A stretch of 64,000 bases of DNA from Sulfopaludibacter sp035606355 (lineage in GTDB: Bacteria; Acidobacteriota; Terriglobia; Bryobacterales; Bryobacteraceae). Every line of letters begins with the position of its first letter. Position 1 is the first letter of the stretch. Position numbers and translations under genes: made by a program. The notes under the pieces were generated by a model. The model did not search any database. It saw nothing but the letters and a program-made list of their open reading frames with translations, and was not told the DNA's origin. The stretch lies in the NCBI GenBank assembly GCA_035606355.1, contig DATNFO010000003.1, positions 1-64,000 on the forward strand, given 5' to 3'. Positions 24,296 to 33,967 of this stretch are shown piece by piece.

Positions 24296-24333
24296 GCGAA
24301 CGGAGTTCGCCTAAGCCGCGCTTTGCGCGGCAC

Positions 24334-24363
24334 ACAAAAAAAGCGGACGCCGGAGCGCCCGCT
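24334..24363 (-). terminator. Intrinsic terminator of the first Oar-like gene
   Basis: On the minus strand AGCGGGCGC-TCCG-GCGTCCGCT forms a 9-bp stem with one mismatch, followed by a run of seven T. It starts about 25 bases after the stop codon at 24389. Confidence 0.85.
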
Positions 24364-24388
24364 TTATCCTACGACGTAAGCTTTCCGA

Positions 24389-27300
24389 TTAGAAAATAAA
24401 CCGGGCGCTGATCTGCATGCGCCGGGCTTGCGTTCCATCGGGGAATCCGCCGTCGGCGGACCCTGCGCCGAGCGGGGTGGGCGTGATGATGCCCTTCAAC
24501 TCCGTGTATGCCTGGAAGCTCGAAATCGACGTCGGCGTCCAGCTATTGCTGATGTTGAAGACTTCCCAGTTGAGGTAGAGTTGCTTGTGGCCGCTCTCGC
24601 CGAACGGCAGCACCTTGCTCAAACGAGCGTCGGTGTTGTATTTCGGCGGGAAGTATTGGCTGTAGTACGGCAGGAAGGGCACCACGTTGGTGAGGCCCGA
24701 GCCGGACAGATTGAAGTTGCTGAACATGCCGGGAACCGGGAGCGCGGAGGTCGAATCGTTGTCCTTCAGCGAGACGGTGAACGGACGGCCGGATGCCAGG
24801 GTCGTGATGCTCGAAAGCTGCCAGTTATTCACCACGTACCGGTAGAATGCGCCCGTCCGTTTGGTGAACGTCGGAGCCCAAATCCAGGAAATGGCCGCGC
24901 GGTGACGCTGGTCCAGCGCGCCGCTGCTCATGTTGGCGCGATAGTTGCCGTTGATCGTCCAGTAATTCGCGTTGCTGCCAAACAGATTATTGGTGCTCTG
25001 CGCATTGCTCTGGCCGTCGTCGATTTCGTGGCTCCAGGTGTAAGACACCTGCGCCTGTAAACCGTGCGAGAAGCGCTTGGTCGCGTGCACCGCCAGACCG
25101 TTATAGAAGCTGACGACGCCGTTTTCGTCACGATAGACGCCGGCGTACCGCTTGTCCGGACGCGTGCCGGTATAGACCGGGGTCGTGTAGCTGCTCACGG
25201 GATTGCCGTTCAGGTCGTTGATGATATAGGTAAACGACTGGTTGCCGAGAACCGGCAGGTTCATGTCGCGGATACCCATGATCTGAATTCCGCGGCTCCA
25301 CAGATACTGCACGTCGAGAGCAAGGTCGTGAGTCAACTCGCGCTGGATGCCGATGTTGCCCTGCTCCGAGTACGGCGTTTTGAAACCGGGCGCCAGATAC
25401 TGCAGATTGATAGTGGAGGCGGTTGCCGCCGCAGGCACCGCCGGCAGCGCGTTCGGGAACGTCGGACCAGCAGCGAGCTGCGGAGCCTGTGTTGCCGCGA
25501 GACTGATGCTCGACTGGTAGATACCGTTGCCTGTGGTGAAGAGGTTGTCGATCGTGCCGCCCTGGAAGCGCGAGTGGAATATGCCGAAGCCGGCTTGCAG
25601 CACGGTCTTATCGTTCAGCCGGTACGCCAGACCGAGACGCGGCGCGAGGTTGAGCGGCGAGGAATCGAGATGGCATGTTTCCGTGTAGTCGTGGTTGCAG
25701 ATCTTCGGTTGCGGCAGTACGGCGTATTCGTAGCGGGCGCCGATGTTCAGTGTCAGGCGATCCGTCGCGCGCCACGAATCCTGCAGGTAAAAGCCGAGAT
25801 CTTTGATCGTGTAGTCCACCGGCCCGGTGCCGAGCGTCTGAGCGTAGCTCTGCCAGTTCTTTCCGCTGCCGCCGCCGGAGAAATCCAGCGCAAACGCATT
25901 CACGGTCTGGTAGGTGTAGCTGCCGTAGAAGTTGCTGATGAAGTACACGTAATCGTAAGTGCTGGCGATATCGGCGCCGAACTTGATGGTGTGCTTACCT
26001 TTGGTCCAAGTAGCGTTGTCCTGGAACTGCAGGCGGCGCTCGCTGGGCTCGATGCGCGGCAGGTAGTTCGCCGGTCCAAGCTGCGTACCGTTGACGGACA
26101 CCTGCAAATAACCGAGACCCTGACCCAGCTCGGCGTTGTCGAACGTATCCGCCTGGCGGTCCGTCGCGATACCGAAGTGGAATTCATTGACGAAGGCGGA
26201 ATTCGGAACCATCGTCCATTGCAGGCGGCCGTTGCGCACCGTCACCGCGTCGTCACCGTTGCTGGTCAATGCGGAACCGCTGGTCGAGGATGCGGCGGTC
26301 TGGATGCCATTCGGCGAAAGGCTGTGCAGGAAATTGAAGCTGGCGCTCAGCGTGTTGCGATCGTTGAGGCGGTAGTCCAGTTTCCCGAAATAGAGTTCCT
26401 GGTTGAGCTGGCGCGGAATCACACCGTAGAAGCGCGGCAGCAGCGCGTTAATGGCCGCGCATTGAGCCGCCGTGGGCAGGGTGCCCGTGCCCGTGCCGCA
26501 ACCGTTCCAGGTGCGCGTGGTCGGGTTGACAGCCGTAGTGTTCAGGCTGGAGACCATCGGGAAATTGCGGCGCGTCACTTCGGTGCTGAGGAAGAAGAAC
26601 AGCTTGTCCTTCACAATGGGGCCGCCGAAGGTGCCGCCGATCTGGTTGCGCTTTTCGCTCGGCACGAACGTGGAGAACGGATCGCGCGCGTTGAACCCGG
26701 TGCTGCGATAGAACCAGAAGGCCGTACCGTGGAAATTGTTGCCGCCGCTCTTGGTAACGGTGTTGACGATACCGCCCATCGCGCGGCCGTACTCAGCCGA
26801 ATAGTTTGACGAGACCACCTGGAACTCCTGCACGGCATCCTGAGAAATCTGGGCAGCGATGCGGGTGCGGCCGGCATTTTCGTTGTAGAACTGCTCCGTG
26901 GTATCGTTGCCGTCCACCAGAAACGAGTTCTGGCCGGCGACACCGCGGAAGCTCAGCAATCCAAAGGTACCGTCATTGGTGACGCCGGGCTCGAGCAGCA
27001 CGAAGGAATCGACGCGCCGGCCGTTGATCGGCAGATCGCGGATTTCGAGGTCGCCCACAACTCCGGAGACATCGGTTTTGGTGTCTTCGATCAGAGGTGC
27101 GGTGCCGGTGACTTCCACTTGCGTGGTGGCCTGGCCGACGGCAAGGGTAACTTTCAGATCGAGATTCTGGCCCACTTGGAGCTGGACGTTCTTGACATCG
27201 TACGGCGAGAAACCAGTGGCCGAAACGTTTACGGAATAGCCGGATCCGGGTGGCAAGCCGGGCGCTGTGAAGACGCCGTCGCTGTTGGTGGTGAGGGTGC

Positions 27301-27463
27301 GCAGCGTGCCCTGCGCGGTGCTGGAAATAGTGACTTTGGCGCCGGGAACAACCGCGCCGCTGGCATCGTGGACAACGCCCGAAATGCCGGCAACACCAGC
27401 CGCCTGGCCGAACGCCAAAGCGGATACACACAGCAATAGCGCTGCGACTGCTTTCAATTTCAT
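24389..27463 (-). CDS. Oar-like TonB-type outer-membrane protein, paralog 1
   Basis: A 1,024-residue outer-membrane barrel. Signal peptide (residues 1-20, ending FGQA), then a carboxypeptidase-regulatory beta domain (GISGVVHDASGAVVPGAKV, about 24-110), a plug-like region (DLPINGRRVDSFVLLEPG; SFLVDGNDTTEQFYNEN) and a large barrel ending in the aromatic beta signal ARFIF. Acidobacteria carry many such proteins, thought to import polymers or oligomers. It is about as long as, and clearly similar throughout to, the next gene. A GGGG-type ribosome site precedes the ATG. Substrate unknown. Confidence 0.88.
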   Translation of the reverse strand: MKLKAVAALLLCVSALAFGQAAGVAGISGVVHDASGAVVPGAKVTISSTAQGTLRTLTTNSDGVFTAPGLPPGSGYSVNVSATGFSPYDVKNVQLQVGQNLDLKVTLAVGQATTQVEVTGTAPLIEDTKTDVSGVVGDLEIRDLPINGRRVDSFVLLEPGVTNDGTFGLLSFRGVAGQNSFLVDGNDTTEQFYNENAGRTRIAAQISQDAVQEFQVVSSNYSAEYGRAMGGIVNTVTKSGGNNFHGTAFWFYRSTGFNARDPFSTFVPSEKRNQIGGTFGGPIVKDKLFFFLSTEVTRRNFPMVSSLNTTAVNPTTRTWNGCGTGTGTLPTAAQCAAINALLPRFYGVIPRQLNQELYFGKLDYRLNDRNTLSASFNFLHSLSPNGIQTAASSTSGSALTSNGDDAVTVRNGRLQWTMVPNSAFVNEFHFGIATDRQADTFDNAELGQGLGYLQVSVNGTQLGPANYLPRIEPSERRLQFQDNATWTKGKHTIKFGADIASTYDYVYFISNFYGSYTYQTVNAFALDFSGGGSGKNWQSYAQTLGTGPVDYTIKDLGFYLQDSWRATDRLTLNIGARYEYAVLPQPKICNHDYTETCHLDSSPLNLAPRLGLAYRLNDKTVLQAGFGIFHSRFQGGTIDNLFTTGNGIYQSSISLAATQAPQLAAGPTFPNALPAVPAAATASTINLQYLAPGFKTPYSEQGNIGIQRELTHDLALDVQYLWSRGIQIMGIRDMNLPVLGNQSFTYIINDLNGNPVSSYTTPVYTGTRPDKRYAGVYRDENGVVSFYNGLAVHATKRFSHGLQAQVSYTWSHEIDDGQSNAQSTNNLFGSNANYWTINGNYRANMSSGALDQRHRAAISWIWAPTFTKRTGAFYRYVVNNWQLSSITTLASGRPFTVSLKDNDSTSALPVPGMFSNFNLSGSGLTNVVPFLPYYSQYFPPKYNTDARLSKVLPFGESGHKQLYLNWEVFNISNSWTPTSISSFQAYTELKGIITPTPLGAGSADGGFPDGTQARRMQISARFIF

Positions 27464-27599
27464 ACAAACCCCTTGAGTGAAATGTATACCTAGAATACCA
27501 GACCCTCTGTTACGGCATTATGAAGCGCCTTTTCGACCCAATGCGGAGAGTATAACCCGTGTAGTAGGAAAAATCACCAGCAAAGCGTGGTGCGTTTGC

Positions 27600-27636
27600 A
27601 AAAAAAAGGCCCGCTACCGGATTCCGGCAGCGGGCC
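27600..27636 (-). terminator. Intrinsic terminator of the second Oar-like gene
   Basis: On the minus strand GGCCCGCTGCCGG and CCGGTAGCGGGCC pair in a 13-bp stem with one mismatch and a 3-base loop, followed by eight T. It lies about 30 bases after the stop at 27665 and isolates the two paralogs. Confidence 0.88.
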
Positions 27637-27664
27637 TGTTGGGGTTTGTTCGGCTAGGTTCTGG

Positions 27665-30600
27665 CTAGAACACCAGCCGGGCGCTGATCTGCATGCGCCG
27701 CGCCTGAGTTCCATCCGGGAAGCCGCTATCGGCCGAAGGTGCCCCGAGCGGTGTCGGGGTCAGAACGCCCTTGAGCTCCGTGAACGCCTGATAGCTGTTG
27801 ATGGAGGTGGGCACCCAGCTATTGCTGATGTTGAAGACTTCAAAGTTGAGCATCAGCCGGAGACTCTCCTTGAACGGTAGGGTTTTTGTGAGCCGGGCGT
27901 CGGCGTTGTATTTCGCCGGATAGTACTGGCTGTAGTAGGGCCAGAACGGAACGACGTTGGTCAACCCGGATCCCGAGAGGTTATAGTTGCTGAACATGCC
28001 GGGCACCACGGTGGCGGAGGCGGTATCGTTCACCTTCACCGACACGGTGTACGGACGTCCGGCATTCATCGATGTAATGCTGGAGAGCTGCCAGTTGTTC
28101 ACCACGTACTTGAAGAATGCTCCCGTGCGCGTGGTGAAGGTCGGCGACCACATCCACGAAATGACCGCGCGATGCCGCTGATCCAGCGCGCCGCTGCTCA
28201 TATTCGCGCGATAGTTGCCGTTGATGGTCCAGTAGTTGGCGTTGCTCTGGAACAGCTCGTTCGTGCTGCCGCCGTAGCTCTGGCCGTCATCGATTTCATG
28301 GCTCCAGGTGTAGGAGAACTGCCCCTGAAAGCCGTGAGAGAAGCGCTTATTGGCGTGAATGGCGAGGCCGTTGTAGTAGCTGTTGACCCCGTTTTCATCC
28401 TGGTACACACCGTTGTAGCGGGTGTCCGGACGCTTGCCGGTATAAACAGGGGTGGTGTAGCTGCCCACCGCGTTTCCGTTCAGGTCGTTGATCGTGTAGG
28501 TATACGTTTGGTTGCCTAGCAGCGGCAGGTTCATGTCGCGGACGCCGGGAAGCTGAATTCCGCGGCTCCACATATAAGAGACTTCGATGTTCATGTCCTT
28601 GGTGAGCTGCCGCTGAATGCCGATGTTGCCCTGCTCCGAGTACGGAGTCTTCACGCCGGGCTCCATGTATTGCAGGTTGAGCGTGGAAGTGCTGCCCGCC
28701 GACGGGATGCCTGCGAGCCGGTTCGGGAAAATCGGTCCGGCGGCAAGCTGCGCGCTCTGGGTCGCCGCGAGGCTGACCGACGGCTGATAAATTCCGTTGC
28801 CCACCGTGAACAGGTTGTCGACCGTGCCGCCCTGGAAACGCCCGTGGAACACACCGAAGCCGCTCTGGATCACCGTCTTGTCATTCAGCCGATAGGTGAC
28901 GCCGAGACGCGGCGCGATGTTGTCCTTGGTCGAGGTGAGCTGGCACGTGGGATAGTCGGGATTGCAGATCTTCGGCTGTGGCAGGTGCGCGTACTCGTAG
29001 CGTGCGCCGATCTGCAGCGTCAAACGATCCGTGGGGCGCCACTGATCCTGTAGGTAGAGGCCGTAATCGTTGATCGAAAAATCGAGCGGCGCCGTGCCGA
29101 ACGTCTGCGAGTAAGAATTCCAGTACTTGCCCCCGGCTGTGGGACCGGAATAGTCCAGAGCGAACGCGTTGACGGATTGGTAGCTGTAGCTGCCCCAGAA
29201 ATTGCTGATGTAATACACGTATTCGTAGGTGTTGGCGACGTCCGCGCCGAACTTCAGCGTGTGCTTGCCCTTGGTCCAGGTAGCGTTGTCCTGGTACTGG
29301 AAACGGCGTTCGCTCGGGGAAATGCGCGGCAGGTAATTCGCCGGTCCAAGCTGCGTGCCGTTCACGGAAACCTGGAGGTAGCCGAGACCCTGGCCGAGCG
29401 TGGAATCGTTGAAAGTATCGGCCTGGCGATCCGTCGCGACGCCGAAGCGCAGCTCGTTGACGAAGGTCGAACCGGGGACCCAAGTCCACACGGCGCGGCC
29501 GTTGCGCACGGTAACCGCGTCGTCGCCGTTGCTGGTGAGAGCGCTACCGTTTGTCAGCGCGACGGCGCTCTGGATTCCGTTCGGCGACCGGTGGTGCAGG
29601 AAGTTGAAGCTCGCGCTGAACGAGTTGCCGTCATTTAGGTGATAATCGAGACGCCCGAAGTAAAGCTCCTGATTGGTTTGCCGCGGGAGCGTTGCGTAGA
29701 AGCGGGGCAGCAGCGCGTTGATCGCGGCGCACTGCGCGGCGGTCGCGGCAGGCTGGCTGCTGTTGGCCGGCGTTCCGCAGCCGTTCCAAGTCTGAGTCGC
29801 GCCATTCACGGCGGTGCTGCTGAGGCTGGAAACGAGTGGGAAGTTGCGGCGGGTCACCTCCGCGTTGAGGAAGTAGAACAGCTTATCTCTCTTGATCGGT
29901 CCGCCGATGGTGCCGCCGCCCTGCTGCCGCTTTTCCGACGGCACGGAGGTGGCGAACGGATCGCGCGCGTCGAAACCGGTGCTGCGGTAGAACAGGAAGC
30001 CGCTGCCGTGGATGCTGTTGCTGCCGCTCTTCGTCACCGTGTTCACCACGCCGCCCATGGCGCGGCCGTACTCCGCCGAGAAGTTCGACGAAACCACCTG
30101 GAATTCCTGCACCGCGTCCTGCGAAATCTGCGAGGCGATGCGCGTTCGTCCGGCGTTTTCGCCGTAATACTGTTCCGTGGTATCGGTGCCGTCAACCAGG
30201 AACGAATTCTGGCCGGCGACTCCGCGGAAGCTGAGCAGCCCGAACGTTCCGTCATTGCTGACGCCGGGTTGCAGAAGCACGAACGAATCGACGCGCCGGC
30301 CGTTGATCGGAAGGTCGCGAATTTCCAGCGACCCCACGACGCCCGAGACGTCGGTCTTGGTGTCTTCCACCAGTTGCGCGGCGGCGGAGACTTCCACTTG
30401 CGTGGTGGTTTGACCGATGTTCAGCGAGATCTTCAGATCCAGGTTCTGTCCGACCATCAGATCGAGATTCTTCGCCTCATACGGAGCGAAACCGGTGGAG
30501 GTCACGGCGACCATGTAGCCCGTTCCCGGCGGCAACGCGGGAGCTGAAAACAGTCCATCCCCATTCGTGGTGACCGTTCGGAGCGTGCCCTGAGACTGGC

Positions 30601-30742
30601 TGGAAATGACGACTTGCGCGCCCGGAACCACCGCGCCGCTGGCATCGTGAACGACACCTGAGATACCCGCGACACCGGCGGATTGCGCGAACACGGAAGC
30701 GGAGAGGCAGAGCAATATTGCGGCTACTGCTTTGAAATTCAT
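27665..30742 (-). CDS. Oar-like TonB-type outer-membrane protein, paralog 2
   Basis: A 1,025-residue protein with the same architecture as the gene at 24389: signal peptide ending FAQS, carboxypeptidase-regulatory domain, plug (RDLPINGRRVDSFVLLQPG) and a barrel ending ARLVF. Many long stretches are identical or nearly so to paralog 1, and the lengths differ by one residue, so this is a tandem duplication. Differences cluster in barrel loops. A ribosome site AAAGAGG lies close before the ATG. An own terminator and a candidate extended -10 site suggest independent expression. Confidence 0.88.
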   Translation of the reverse strand: MNFKAVAAILLCLSASVFAQSAGVAGISGVVHDASGAVVPGAQVVISSQSQGTLRTVTTNGDGLFSAPALPPGTGYMVAVTSTGFAPYEAKNLDLMVGQNLDLKISLNIGQTTTQVEVSAAAQLVEDTKTDVSGVVGSLEIRDLPINGRRVDSFVLLQPGVSNDGTFGLLSFRGVAGQNSFLVDGTDTTEQYYGENAGRTRIASQISQDAVQEFQVVSSNFSAEYGRAMGGVVNTVTKSGSNSIHGSGFLFYRSTGFDARDPFATSVPSEKRQQGGGTIGGPIKRDKLFYFLNAEVTRRNFPLVSSLSSTAVNGATQTWNGCGTPANSSQPAATAAQCAAINALLPRFYATLPRQTNQELYFGRLDYHLNDGNSFSASFNFLHHRSPNGIQSAVALTNGSALTSNGDDAVTVRNGRAVWTWVPGSTFVNELRFGVATDRQADTFNDSTLGQGLGYLQVSVNGTQLGPANYLPRISPSERRFQYQDNATWTKGKHTLKFGADVANTYEYVYYISNFWGSYSYQSVNAFALDYSGPTAGGKYWNSYSQTFGTAPLDFSINDYGLYLQDQWRPTDRLTLQIGARYEYAHLPQPKICNPDYPTCQLTSTKDNIAPRLGVTYRLNDKTVIQSGFGVFHGRFQGGTVDNLFTVGNGIYQPSVSLAATQSAQLAAGPIFPNRLAGIPSAGSTSTLNLQYMEPGVKTPYSEQGNIGIQRQLTKDMNIEVSYMWSRGIQLPGVRDMNLPLLGNQTYTYTINDLNGNAVGSYTTPVYTGKRPDTRYNGVYQDENGVNSYYNGLAIHANKRFSHGFQGQFSYTWSHEIDDGQSYGGSTNELFQSNANYWTINGNYRANMSSGALDQRHRAVISWMWSPTFTTRTGAFFKYVVNNWQLSSITSMNAGRPYTVSVKVNDTASATVVPGMFSNYNLSGSGLTNVVPFWPYYSQYYPAKYNADARLTKTLPFKESLRLMLNFEVFNISNSWVPTSINSYQAFTELKGVLTPTPLGAPSADSGFPDGTQARRMQISARLVF

Positions 30743-30805
30743 GCAAACCTCTTTCTGACCAGCCCGGCGGCTAGCAGAGTTTAAGACCCTTTGGTCGTTG
30801 ACTGG

Positions 30806-30814
30806 ATTGTAGCA
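30806..30814 (-). promoter_or_regulatory. Candidate extended -10 promoter of Oar-like paralog 2
   Basis: TGCTACAAT on the minus strand is an extended -10 element about 65 bases before the start at 30742. No good -35 box is visible, which extended -10 promoters can tolerate. Confidence 0.4.
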
Positions 30815-30876
30815 CCATTTTCGGGTGGAGGTGTCTCATTTTTCGGCGATGGTGAAACGCCGCTTCCCGGGCGGGA

Positions 30877-31254
30877 CTAACGATCTTTCTTTAGTTCCAC
30901 CACCATCACTTCGATGGGCTCGGTTCCCGCGTTCACATCGGCGTGCGTCGTGCCGGGTGCGTTCGCCGGAAGCCAGTACGCCTTCCCTGAGTCCCAGACG
31001 TGCGACTCGGTCGCGCCGCCCTGCTCGACGATCTTCATCGTGCCGCCGCGGAGCGCGATGATCACGCGTCCGTGGTCGTGGCGGTGCATGGTGAGCGGCT
31101 GTTTGGGGTAGACGACGCTCTTCCACACCTTCACGTCGCTATTCTCAAATTGCGGGAAGCGCTGTGTCTGCGCGCCTTGCTGCGAATGCATGAGCGCTGC
31201 GCCCGCGAGAAACCCGCCGGCAACCAGCGCCGCGCTGCTGAGTAGAGATTTCAT
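30877..31254 (-). CDS. Secreted cupin-domain protein
   Basis: An N-terminal signal or anchor (SAALVAGGFLAGAALMHS) precedes a single cupin barrel of about 95 residues with metal-ligand candidates in LTMHRHDHGRVIIALRGG and GTTHADVN. The function of such exported cupins is unknown. It lies six bases downstream of the DinB-like gene and is probably co-transcribed. Confidence 0.78.
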   Translation of the reverse strand: MKSLLSSAALVAGGFLAGAALMHSQQGAQTQRFPQFENSDVKVWKSVVYPKQPLTMHRHDHGRVIIALRGGTMKIVEQGGATESHVWDSGKAYWLPANAPGTTHADVNAGTEPIEVMVVELKKDR

Positions 31255-31260
31255 AAGACC

Positions 31261-31773
31261 TCAGAGATAACGCTCGCGCACGATTTTGAAATGGTGCGCG
31301 GAATGTCCGGCCATGATATAGGCCAGCGCACGGACGGTGAACGGATTGTCGCTGGCGATGCCGCTGCGCATCCACGCTTCGGCGGGCAGGTTGGCGAAGA
31401 AGGAAATGGTGGAAAGGCGCACCTGTCGGAATTCTTCGACGTGCGCGGCCCAGGAAACGCGGTCGGCATCGGCTCCGCGCGCGGCGATGTCCTGATCATA
31501 GCCGGGCAACCGGGTTTCAAAGCCGCGCGCGAACCAAAGCGCCCGGAATCCGAACGCCCGTTCCGTATCGGTGACGTGATTCAGCAGTTGACGCAAGCTC
31601 CACTTCTCCGGCGCGTACCTGTGAAGCGAGCGCTCTTCGGAGATGCCGCCGAGCAGCGCGGCAGCCTCGTCGAGTTGGCCGGCGAGGACGGGCTGCGGAT
31701 CGTCGCCGGCGACCTGGTCGATGTAGCGGTAGTAGTAGGAACCGGTTTCGTCGGGAGTGGGGCGGCCGATCAT
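31261..31773 (-). CDS. DinB-like metal-binding protein
   Basis: A 170-residue helical protein starting MIGRPTPDETGSYYYRYID; a long upstream extension to 32058 is an artefact that would overlap the transporter gene. Family features are the histidines in LLNHVTDTERAF and AGHSAHHFKIVRERY, placed like the DinB metal triad. DinB/YfiT proteins act as thiol-dependent transferases or hydrolases, but the substrate here is unknown. It stands between the SulP transporter and the cupin gene. Confidence 0.8.
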   Translation of the reverse strand: MIGRPTPDETGSYYYRYIDQVAGDDPQPVLAGQLDEAAALLGGISEERSLHRYAPEKWSLRQLLNHVTDTERAFGFRALWFARGFETRLPGYDQDIAARGADADRVSWAAHVEEFRQVRLSTISFFANLPAEAWMRSGIASDNPFTVRALAYIMAGHSAHHFKIVRERYL

Positions 31774-31837
31774 AGGTTTCCAGTTTATCGTGCACTGGCG
31801 AACCCCGCTAACGCCAACTTCCGGTAGCAACGCGCTT

Positions 31838-33547
31838 CTAAATTGCGGCGCGACGGAGGTCCTGCGCGAATTCGGCGGCCACTCCTCCGAAGGCGTCGTT
31901 GATCTCCTTTGCGCGGGCCAGGGCGGCTTGAATGTGCGGGAGTATGTTTTCGGGGCCGATTCGGTCGACGAACTCCGTGCCTTGCATGAACTCCTGCGGC
32001 TGCGATCTGGCTCCGCAGAGCAGCAGCGTGCGGCCTGATTTTCGCAGCCGCTTCGCAAGTACTTCGAGCGCGTGCAATCCCGTTGCGTCGATGGCGGTCA
32101 TGTTGCGGAGGCGCAGAACCACGACAGGGGGAAACGCCGAAATGTCCGACGTAGCCTCGGTCAGCTTCTCGGTTGCGCCGAAAAGAAATGGCCCGTGAAT
32201 GCGCAGAATTTTGATGTAGGGTGGTAGCGGCCTGTCCTGCAGGACGTGGACGCGGCCGTCGCGGATGTACTGCTCCGTCACCGGCGCGACGGTGGTCGTT
32301 TCGGAGATGCGGTAAATGTACAGCAGCGCGGCCAGCACCATGCCGACTTCGACGGCCACTGTGAGGTCGGCGACGACGGTCAGGGTAAACGTGGCGGCCC
32401 ACACGGCAATATCTGCCTTCGAGAGTCGCAGGATGGCGCCGATCTCGCGCCACTCACCCATGTTGTACGCGACCACGAACAGCACGGCGGCGAGCGCCGC
32501 CAGTGGAACGAAACGCGCGAGCGGAGCGGCCACCAGCACGATCGCGAGCAACGTCAGCGCATGCACCACGCCTGAAATGGGAGTGCGCGCGCCGGCGCGT
32601 ATGTTTGTCGCCGTGCGGGCGATGGCGCCGGTTGCGGGTATGCCGCCGAACAATGGCGACGCCAGATTGGCTACTCCCTGGGCCACCAATTCGACATTGG
32701 AGTTGTGGCGCGTGCCCGCCATGCTGTCGGCGACCACGGCGGAAAGCAGGCTCTCGACAGCGGCGAGAAGCGCCACGGTGACGGCGGAAGGAATCAGCGG
32801 AAGGATGTGAGCGGATTCGAAATCGGGCAGATGGAGCCGCGGGAATCCCGTGGGGATGCCTCCGAATTTCGACCCGATCGTCTCCACGGGCAGTTTGAAA
32901 AGCACGACGGCCGCCGTGCAGAGCAGCATCGCAACGATGGACGCCGGAACTCGTCTCGTGAAGCGCGGTAGAAAGATGACAATGGCGAGCGCCGGCACGG
33001 AGATCGCGAGCGCCGCCCAGTTCACTGTGGGCATGGCTTGCGCAAGTACTCGGAGGCGCGGCAGAAAATCCGTGGGCACGCGATCGGCGCGCAGGCCGAA
33101 GTAGTCCTTGATTTGCGTGGAGGCGATCAGCAGGGCGATGCCGTTGGTGAAACCGATGGTGACCGGCCGCGGAATATATTTGACGGCCGTGCCGATTCGC
33201 GTGATGCCCATCAGCAGGAGGAGGGCGCCTGCCATGCCCGTGACGAGCGCCAGGCCCGATGCTCCGAATTTCGCGACGATGCCCGCGACGATGACGACGA
33301 ACGCGCCAGTCGGGCCGCCGATCTGCAGGCGGGAGCCGCCCAGACCGGAGATCAGCGCACCGGCGACGATGGCCGTATAGAGGCCGGCCTGCGGGGTGAC
33401 GCCCGACGCAATACCGAAGGCCATCGCCAGCGGGAGGGCGACCAGACCGACCGTAACGCCGGCCATCAGATCATGCGTGAGGTCGCGCCGTGAATACGTT
33501 CGGAGGCAACGCAGGGATTCAGGCATCCATTGTTCGGAAAATGTCAT
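31838..33547 (-). CDS. SulP-family anion transporter with STAS domain
   Basis: An inner-membrane transporter of 569 residues: a membrane core of about 12 helices (residues 28-420, e.g. GLVALPLAMAFGIASGV and ESLLSAVVADSMAGTRHNSN) followed by a cytoplasmic STAS domain (about 440-550, including RLRNMTAIDATGLHALE). SulP proteins move sulfate, bicarbonate or other anions; the exact ion is not readable. The gene is preceded, with an ATGA overlap, by an ArsR regulator that likely controls it. Confidence 0.9.
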   Translation of the reverse strand: MTFSEQWMPESLRCLRTYSRRDLTHDLMAGVTVGLVALPLAMAFGIASGVTPQAGLYTAIVAGALISGLGGSRLQIGGPTGAFVVIVAGIVAKFGASGLALVTGMAGALLLLMGITRIGTAVKYIPRPVTIGFTNGIALLIASTQIKDYFGLRADRVPTDFLPRLRVLAQAMPTVNWAALAISVPALAIVIFLPRFTRRVPASIVAMLLCTAAVVLFKLPVETIGSKFGGIPTGFPRLHLPDFESAHILPLIPSAVTVALLAAVESLLSAVVADSMAGTRHNSNVELVAQGVANLASPLFGGIPATGAIARTATNIRAGARTPISGVVHALTLLAIVLVAAPLARFVPLAALAAVLFVVAYNMGEWREIGAILRLSKADIAVWAATFTLTVVADLTVAVEVGMVLAALLYIYRISETTTVAPVTEQYIRDGRVHVLQDRPLPPYIKILRIHGPFLFGATEKLTEATSDISAFPPVVVLRLRNMTAIDATGLHALEVLAKRLRKSGRTLLLCGARSQPQEFMQGTEFVDRIGPENILPHIQAALARAKEINDAFGGVAAEFAQDLRRAAI

Positions 33548-33894
33548 CGGTTGGCTTTGGCGGTCTTCACGCCCTTTTCCATTGATTTCAGAGCGGTCAT
33601 GGCTTCGCTGAGATGCTTCTGGAAATAGCGGCGCATCACGTCAAGGACGTCGAAAATGAGCGGGTCGCGGACGGAGTAGAACACCTGGTTGCCCGCTTTC
33701 CGATTCACCAGGATGTTCTTCGATCGCAGGATCGCCAGGTGCTGCGAGGCGTTGGCCTGCTCGATGCCGAGGCTGTCGATAAGAGCCCCGGCCGTCAGTT
33801 CGCCCCCTCGCAACTGCTCGACGATGGCAATGCGCGTGGGATGGGCGAGCGCCTGAAAAAATTCGGCTTTAAACTGGCGGAGTGCGTCTTGCAT
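33544..33894 (-). CDS. ArsR/SmtB-family transcriptional regulator
   Basis: The 116-residue winged-helix protein has the family core: FFQALAHPTRIAIVEQL, then LIDSLGIEQANASQHLAILR as recognition helix and a beta wing VNRKAGNQVFYSVRD. It lacks cysteine, so it is not a thiol-sulfide sensor of the BigR/SqrR type, and no CxC metal site is present. It overlaps the SulP gene by four bases. A palindrome upstream of its start is the probable operator, suggesting self-regulation. Confidence 0.88.
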   Translation of the reverse strand: MQDALRQFKAEFFQALAHPTRIAIVEQLRGGELTAGALIDSLGIEQANASQHLAILRSKNILVNRKAGNQVFYSVRDPLIFDVLDVMRRYFQKHLSEAMTALKSMEKGVKTAKANR

Positions 33895-33899
33895 TTAAT

Positions 33900-33925
33900 G
33901 CTATATTCGAAAATTCTAATATAGC
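33900..33925 (-). promoter_or_regulatory. Palindromic operator of the arsR-sulP operon
   Basis: GCTATATT and AATATAGC are perfect inverted repeats separated by 10 bases that also pair partly. It lies six bases upstream of the ArsR start and has the form of dimeric ArsR operators, which overlap the promoter. Confidence 0.8.
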
Positions 33926-33967
33926 ACAGTAGCGAGCGGCGCTCGCCAGGGCGGGCCCTGCGCGCCT

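Noticed and set aside
25064..26809. Long rightward open frame opposite the first Oar-like gene
   Set aside because: The opposite strand holds a full receptor gene with signal peptide and terminator; the antisense frame has no recognisable fold or ribosome site.
31774..32058. N-terminal extension of the DinB-like protein
   Set aside because: This part is Ser/Arg-rich, lies antisense-like over the end of the SulP gene region and has no family match; the ATG at 31773 gives a normal DinB length.
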